A DNA stretch of 10,893 nt from positions 1-10,893 of the forward strand of contig JACQUE010000003.1 in assembly GCA_016210425.1 (NCBI GenBank), written 5' to 3'. The stretch comes from Chloroflexota bacterium. GTDB lineage: Bacteria; Chloroflexota; Dehalococcoidia; JACQUE01. Position numbers and translations under genes: made by a program. Every line of letters begins with the position of its first letter. Positions within the stretch are counted from its first letter, which is position 1. The notes beneath the pieces are model-generated. The model worked only from the letters and a program-made list of their open reading frames with translations. It made no database searches and was not told the DNA's origin. Below are positions 7,935-10,893 of the stretch, piece after piece.

Positions 7935-8956
7935 AGATATGGGCATCCTTGCCGGAGGAAGGCTCGCTGCAAAACATGGCCTATCTGGCCCAGCGAGCGG
8001 AGGAACTGGGGTTCGACGGGGTGAGCACGCCGGAGAACCGCCATGACCCCTTCTTTCCGCTGCTCCTGGCGGCGGAGCATACCCAGAACCTGCTCATCGG
8101 CACGAGCGTCGCCATCGCCTTCCCGCGCAGCCCCATGATCACGGCCAACATCGCCTGGGACCTGCAGGCCTTCTCAAAGGGCCGCTTCGTCCTGGGCCTG
8201 GGGACGCAGGTTAAGGGACATAACATCCGCCGTTTCAGCGTGCCCTGGGTCGCGCCCGGCCCGCGCCTGCGGGAGTATGTCCAGTCGCTGCGCGCCATCT
8301 GGGACTGCTGGCAGAACGGCACTCCTCTAAGCTATGCCGGCCGGCACTACCACTTTACGCTGATGACGCCCATGTTCAACCCTGGTCCAATTCAACATCC
8401 GGTCATACCTGTCCAGATCGCTGCCGTTAATCCCTACATGTGTCGCCTCGCCGGCGAGATGTGCGACGGAATCCTCCTGCACAGCCTCTGCACGACCAGG
8501 TACATTCGAGAGATCGTGCAGCCCGCCCTGACGGAGGGCGCCCTGAGGGCCGGACGCTCGTTGGGAGAGGTCGAGGTGGACGGAGGAGGCTTCGTCATCA
8601 GCGGAGCGGACGCCGAGGAGGTAGCGCGGAACAGGGAGGTGGCCCGCAAGCGTATGGCCTTCTATGCCTCCACTCGCACCTATAAGCCCGCGATGGACTT
8701 GCATGGCTGGAGCGATACCGCCGTCAAGCTGCACGAGATGTCGCTGCGGGGCCTGTGGGACGATATGACGCACGAGATAACCGATGAGATGGTGGCGGAG
8801 TTCGCTGCCGTCGGGACCTACGAGGAGATACCGGAGAAGCTGGCTGCCAGGTACTCCGGCACGCCGGTCAGCCGCCTCCACATCGGCGTGCCGCTGGCCA
8901 GAACCGACCTGACCGAGCGGCTGCAGGCGATGGTGGCGGCTATAAAGTCGCTATAG
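7931..8956 (+). CDS. LLM-class flavin/F420-dependent oxidoreductase
   Basis: A 341-residue luciferase-like (bacterial luciferase/F420 reductase fold, TIM barrel) oxidoreductase, cytosolic. Typical features are the N-terminal AQRAEELGFDGVSTPE segment (20-35), the strand LLIGTSVAIAFPRSP (54-68) followed by AWDLQAFSKGRFVLGLGTQ (75-93), and the C-terminal FAAVGTYEEIPEKLAARY (291-308), which resembles the VGTPEEVAERL motif of the superfamily. The overall pattern fits the F420-dependent subgroup (TIGR03617-like), but whether F420 or FMN is the cofactor cannot be settled by eye, and the substrate is unknown. The ATG lies inside the stop region of the upstream membrane protein gene (ATGA), so translation is probably coupled. 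No hairpin followed by a T run is seen in the 117 bp after the stop. Confidence 0.9.
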   Translation: MKIWASLPEEGSLQNMAYLAQRAEELGFDGVSTPENRHDPFFPLLLAAEHTQNLLIGTSVAIAFPRSPMITANIAWDLQAFSKGRFVLGLGTQVKGHNIRRFSVPWVAPGPRLREYVQSLRAIWDCWQNGTPLSYAGRHYHFTLMTPMFNPGPIQHPVIPVQIAAVNPYMCRLAGEMCDGILLHSLCTTRYIREIVQPALTEGALRAGRSLGEVEVDGGGFVISGADAEEVARNREVARKRMAFYASTRTYKPAMDLHGWSDTAVKLHEMSLRGLWDDMTHEITDEMVAEFAAVGTYEEIPEKLAARYSGTPVSRLHIGVPLARTDLTERLQAMVAAIKSL

Positions 8957-9073
8957 GTACATTGAAATCATTTCGCGTCCGGGCGATCTGCCGGGATGTT
9001 GACGGACGTGTTACAGTGAATGTGGGGTGTGGAGGACGAGAGCTAGAGAGGAAGGCCCGCCGGGCGACCTAGG

Positions 9074-9505
9074 GTGAACGGGAAGGAGAAGAGGCGCGTT
9101 CCTATCGTGCCGTATCTGCGGCTGCCTGAAGCCCCAGACGAGAAGGCGTACCTAGTAGGCAGCCGTTGTCGCGTGTGCGGTGAGACCTACCTGGGCCAGC
9201 GCACGGCCTGCCTCAAGTGCCACTCCGTTGATAGCTTCGATGAGATCGCCCTCAGCACCCGTGGGCGACTGCTAGTGTACACTGTGGTCCACCAGTCAGC
9301 TCCGGGCGTGCCGGTGCCCCACATCGCCGGTATCGTCGTGCTGCCCGAGGGCGTGCACCTTCGGACGAACATTATCGGCGTGCCCGCCGAGCTGGGCATC
9401 CTCCAGGCCGGTAGCCAGGTGGAGATGGTGACCCAAGTCGTGAGAGAGGACAGCGAGGGCAACGAGATAGTGGCCTACGTGTTTAGGCCCGTCGAGGGAG
9501 GGTAG
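9074..9505 (+). CDS. DUF35 Zn-ribbon/OB-fold protein (thiolase partner)
   Basis: A 143-residue protein with a rubredoxin-like zinc ribbon (CRVC at C32/C35 and CLKC at C46/C49) followed by an OB-fold of the DUF35_C type (about 53-140, with RGRLLVYTVVHQS and the HIAGIVVLPEGVHLRTNIIG strands). Such proteins pair with SCP2-like thiolases, aldolases (ChsH2/Ltp2) or, in archaea, the thiolase/HMG-CoA synthase complex, where they bind acyl-CoA and bridge subunits. The thiolase gene follows directly, supporting a complex. The start is GTG at 9074: an in-frame TAG at 9044 rules out earlier starts, and no ATG fits. The nearest purine-rich ribosome site (GAGAGGAAGG, ending 9055) is about 18 nt upstream, further than usual. 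Confidence 0.88.
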   Translation: MNGKEKRRVPIVPYLRLPEAPDEKAYLVGSRCRVCGETYLGQRTACLKCHSVDSFDEIALSTRGRLLVYTVVHQSAPGVPVPHIAGIVVLPEGVHLRTNIIGVPAELGILQAGSQVEMVTQVVREDSEGNEIVAYVFRPVEGG

Positions 9506-9516
9506 CCATTCGCAGG

Positions 9517-10698
9517 GTGGCGGTCATCGGCGTGGGGATGCACCCCTTCGGGCGCTTTCCTGAGAAGCGTCTGCCGATGCTGGGCGCTGAGGCCGTCCTT
9601 GCCGCCCTTGGCGATGCTGCCTTACGCCCCAGCGATATCCCCATTGCCTACAGCGCCACGACCCAGGCGGGCATGTTAGCCGGCCAGGGCATCCTGCGCG
9701 AGGCCGGCATCTCCGGCATCCCCGTAACCAACGTCGAGAATGGCTGCGCCTCCGGCTCCTCCGCCTTCCGCGAGGCCTACCTGGCTGTAGCCTCCGGGCG
9801 TTACGACATCGCCCTGGCCGTCGGCGCCGAGAAGCTGGAGCAGGTGGTCATCCCCGGCATGGGCAGGCCCGACGGCATCTCGCGCGAGCATCTGACGCAG
9901 CTCCTGGAGTTGGGCGAGGTGATGGGCTATGTGGAAACGGTCCCCGAGGGCCATGTGGGCACCGTCCTCATGCCAGGCGTCTTCGCCATGCTGGCGATGG
10001 AGCACATGCAGCGCTACGGCAGCACCGTTGAGCATTTTGCGCGGGTCTCGGTGAAAAACCATGAACACGCTCTCGCCAACCCCAACGCCCACCGGCGGCG
10101 CCGCATCACCGTCGAGGATGTTCTCGCATCGCGGCCCATCTCGGAGCCGCTGACGCTGTATATGTGCTGCCCTACGGGCGACGGCGCCGCCGCCGTGGTG
10201 CTGTCGAGCATGGAGGTTGCCCGGCGGCACTCCCGGCGCCCCATTCGCATAGCTGCTTCCGCATTGGCCTCCGCGCCCTATAGCAGCCGGGATCTCGCGC
10301 TCATGGATGTCAACAGTGTGAGCGCCAACTGCGCCCGCGAGGCCTACGCCGAGGCAGGCCTCGGGCCGGAGGACCTGGACATCGTTGAGCTGCACGATGC
10401 CTTCGCGCCGGCGGAGATGCTCCACTACGAGAGCCTCGGCCTCTGCGCTGAAGGTGAGAGCGGGCGGCTGCTCGATGAAGGCGTCACGCGGCTGGGAGGT
10501 AGGTTGCCGGTTAATACCAGCGGCGGGCTGCTGGCCCAGGGGCATCCCTTCGGTGCGACGGGCCTCGCCCAGGTCTGCGAGCTGGTCTGGCAGCTACGAG
10601 GCCGGGCCGGCGAGCGCCAGGTGCCCGGAGCGAAGGTAGGCCTCGCCCACTGCCTTGGCATGAGTGCCGCCTGCGCTGTGCATATACTGACAAGATAA
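9517..10698 (+). CDS. SCP2-like thiolase (acetyl-CoA acetyltransferase family)
   Basis: A 393-residue thiolase-superfamily enzyme, cytosolic, expected to act in acyl-CoA chain cleavage or condensation. Residues 75-82 (NGCASGSS) hold the nucleophilic cysteine C77. HDAF (293-296) replaces the HDCF/NEAF loop, QGHPFGATG (341-349) holds the general base H343, and HCLG (378-381) sits where classical thiolases have their CxG motif. The intact C77 argues against an Ltp2-type aldolase. Paired with the DUF35 gene just upstream, as usual for this class. The conventional start used here is GTG at 9517. However, the in-frame ATT at 9508 gives IRRVAVIGVG, the usual N-terminus of the family, and sits 5 nt after GGAGGG, while the GTG is 14 nt away; the protein is probably 3 residues longer. 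Substrate unknown. Confidence 0.92.
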   Translation: MAVIGVGMHPFGRFPEKRLPMLGAEAVLAALGDAALRPSDIPIAYSATTQAGMLAGQGILREAGISGIPVTNVENGCASGSSAFREAYLAVASGRYDIALAVGAEKLEQVVIPGMGRPDGISREHLTQLLELGEVMGYVETVPEGHVGTVLMPGVFAMLAMEHMQRYGSTVEHFARVSVKNHEHALANPNAHRRRRITVEDVLASRPISEPLTLYMCCPTGDGAAAVVLSSMEVARRHSRRPIRIAASALASAPYSSRDLALMDVNSVSANCAREAYAEAGLGPEDLDIVELHDAFAPAEMLHYESLGLCAEGESGRLLDEGVTRLGGRLPVNTSGGLLAQGHPFGATGLAQVCELVWQLRGRAGERQVPGAKVGLAHCLGMSAACAVHILTR

Positions 10699-10748
10699 CG
10701 TGATTATTGCGGCCGCTGCTGTCGTCATTTTAAGCCCGCCTCTATTCC

Positions 10749-10776
10749 TGTCATTCTGAGCCTAAGGCGAAGAATC
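10749..10776 (+). repeat. Hairpin repeat, copy 1
   Basis: TGTC followed by outer arms ATTCT (10753-10757) and AGAAT (10771-10775). Inside them is a GA on each side, then GCC-TAA-GGC as an inner stem and loop. The inner stem is one base pair longer than in the other copies. Confidence 0.6.
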
Positions 10777-10780
10777 GTCC

Positions 10781-10801
10781 GTGTCCTCTGCAAGAGGACA
10801 C
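10781..10801. repeat. Perfect 9-bp hairpin between repeat copies
   Basis: GTGTCCTCT (10781-10789) and AGAGGACAC (10793-10801) pair perfectly around a 3-nt loop GCA. Outside, TCGT (10775-10778) and ACGA (10803-10806) can extend the stem after a short asymmetric internal loop. There is no T run on either side, so it is not a standard intrinsic terminator. Confidence 0.6.
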
Positions 10802-10819
10802 CACGAATGATGAAAAAGG

Positions 10820-10847
10820 TGTCACCCTGAGCGAAGCGAAGGGTCTC
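10820..10847 (+). repeat. Hairpin repeat, copy 2
   Basis: TGTC followed by outer arms ACCCT (10824-10828) and AGGGT (10840-10844), a GA on each side, and the inner GC-GAA-GC. Both outer arms differ from copy 1 in matching ways, so pairing is kept. Confidence 0.6.
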
Positions 10848-10867
10848 TAGTCCCAAAGAGGCAGAAA

Positions 10868-10893
10868 GATGCTTCACTTCGTTCAGCATGACA
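10868..10893 (-). repeat. Hairpin repeat, copy 3 (inverted)
   Basis: Read on the minus strand from 10893: TGTC, outer arms ATGCT and AGCAT, a GA on each side, and the inner AC-GAA-GT. The inner stem also differs from copy 2 on both sides in a pairing-preserving way. The copy ends exactly at the window edge. Confidence 0.6.

Larger units (their letters stand above)
10699..10893. repeat. Intergenic repeat cluster of small hairpins at right edge
   Basis: No gene is visible here. From 10749 to the window end there are three copies of a 26-28-bp motif (TGTCA then a short hairpin, then TC), the first two on the plus strand and the third inverted, so that TGTCAT at the left end faces ATGACA at the right end. 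A separate 9-bp perfect hairpin sits between copies 1 and 2. This is a REP/MITE-like arrangement without coding capacity; it may continue past the window. Bases 10699-10748 hold nothing I can name. Confidence 0.6.

Noticed and set aside
8957..9073. Possible promoter (TTGACG at 8999-9004) before the DUF35 gene
   Set aside because: No acceptable -10 box lies at 16-19 nt from it, so I cannot tell whether the DUF35/thiolase pair has its own promoter or is read from upstream.
9676..10545. Long minus-strand open frame (289 codons) opposite the thiolase
   Set aside because: It is antisense to a clear thiolase with intact motifs; its His/Gly/Ala-rich translation shows no domain and is typical of the mirror frame of GC-rich codons.

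Overview
The window is high-GC, ordinary chromosomal bacterial DNA with dense coding. I see no phage, IS, CRISPR or RNA genes. The best guess for the source is a Chloroflexota bacterium, possibly Dehalococcoidia-like. This rests on the Thr/Ala/Pro-rich extracellular linker plus Ig-like domain of the first gene, a membrane protein with a cytosolic zinc ribbon, an F420-type luciferase-like oxidoreductase, a DUF35/thiolase pair, and MoxR-DUF58-DUF4129 clustering. That is inference from protein style; no marker gene is present.

Layout. (1) Bases 2-649 (+): the 3' part of a membrane-anchored Thr/Ala/Pro-rich protein with a C-terminal Ig-like domain, open through the left edge. (2) Bases 697-4428 (-): a tight three-gene operon read right to left, MoxR AAA+ ATPase, DUF58 protein, then polytopic membrane protein with a C-terminal DUF4129 domain. 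Gaps are 2 and 4 nt, and a good sigma70-like promoter lies upstream at 4462-4491. (3) Bases 4693-6744 (+): a methyl-accepting chemotaxis protein whose extracytoplasmic sensor carries a c-type heme motif (CLTCH, DUF3365/Tll0287-like), followed by a hairpin terminator at 6779-6805. (4) Bases 7023-8956 (+): a very good extended -10 promoter at 6894-6922, then a secreted-domain/TM/zinc-ribbon protein whose stop overlaps (ATGA) the start of a flavin/F420-dependent LLM-class oxidoreductase. (5) Bases 9074-10698 (+): a DUF35 Zn-ribbon/OB-fold protein and an SCP2-like thiolase, 11 nt apart (or 2 nt if the thiolase starts at an ATT codon). (6) Bases 10699-10893: non-coding, with three copies of a small covarying hairpin repeat and one perfect 9-bp hairpin.

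How the genes may work together. MoxR/DUF58/DUF4129 is a recurrent envelope-associated chaperone-type module. The chemoreceptor is a stand-alone redox or gas sensor with no che genes nearby. LLM oxidoreductase, DUF35 and thiolase suggest acyl-CoA or lipid/sterol-like substrate metabolism.

The most interesting points are the covarying hairpin repeats at the right end, a thiolase that appears to have moved its second catalytic cysteine from the HDCF to the CxG position, its probable ATT start codon, the heme-type chemoreceptor with heptad-sized insertions in its HAMP region, and the translationally coupled zinc-ribbon membrane protein. I did not find a clearly new multi-gene system.
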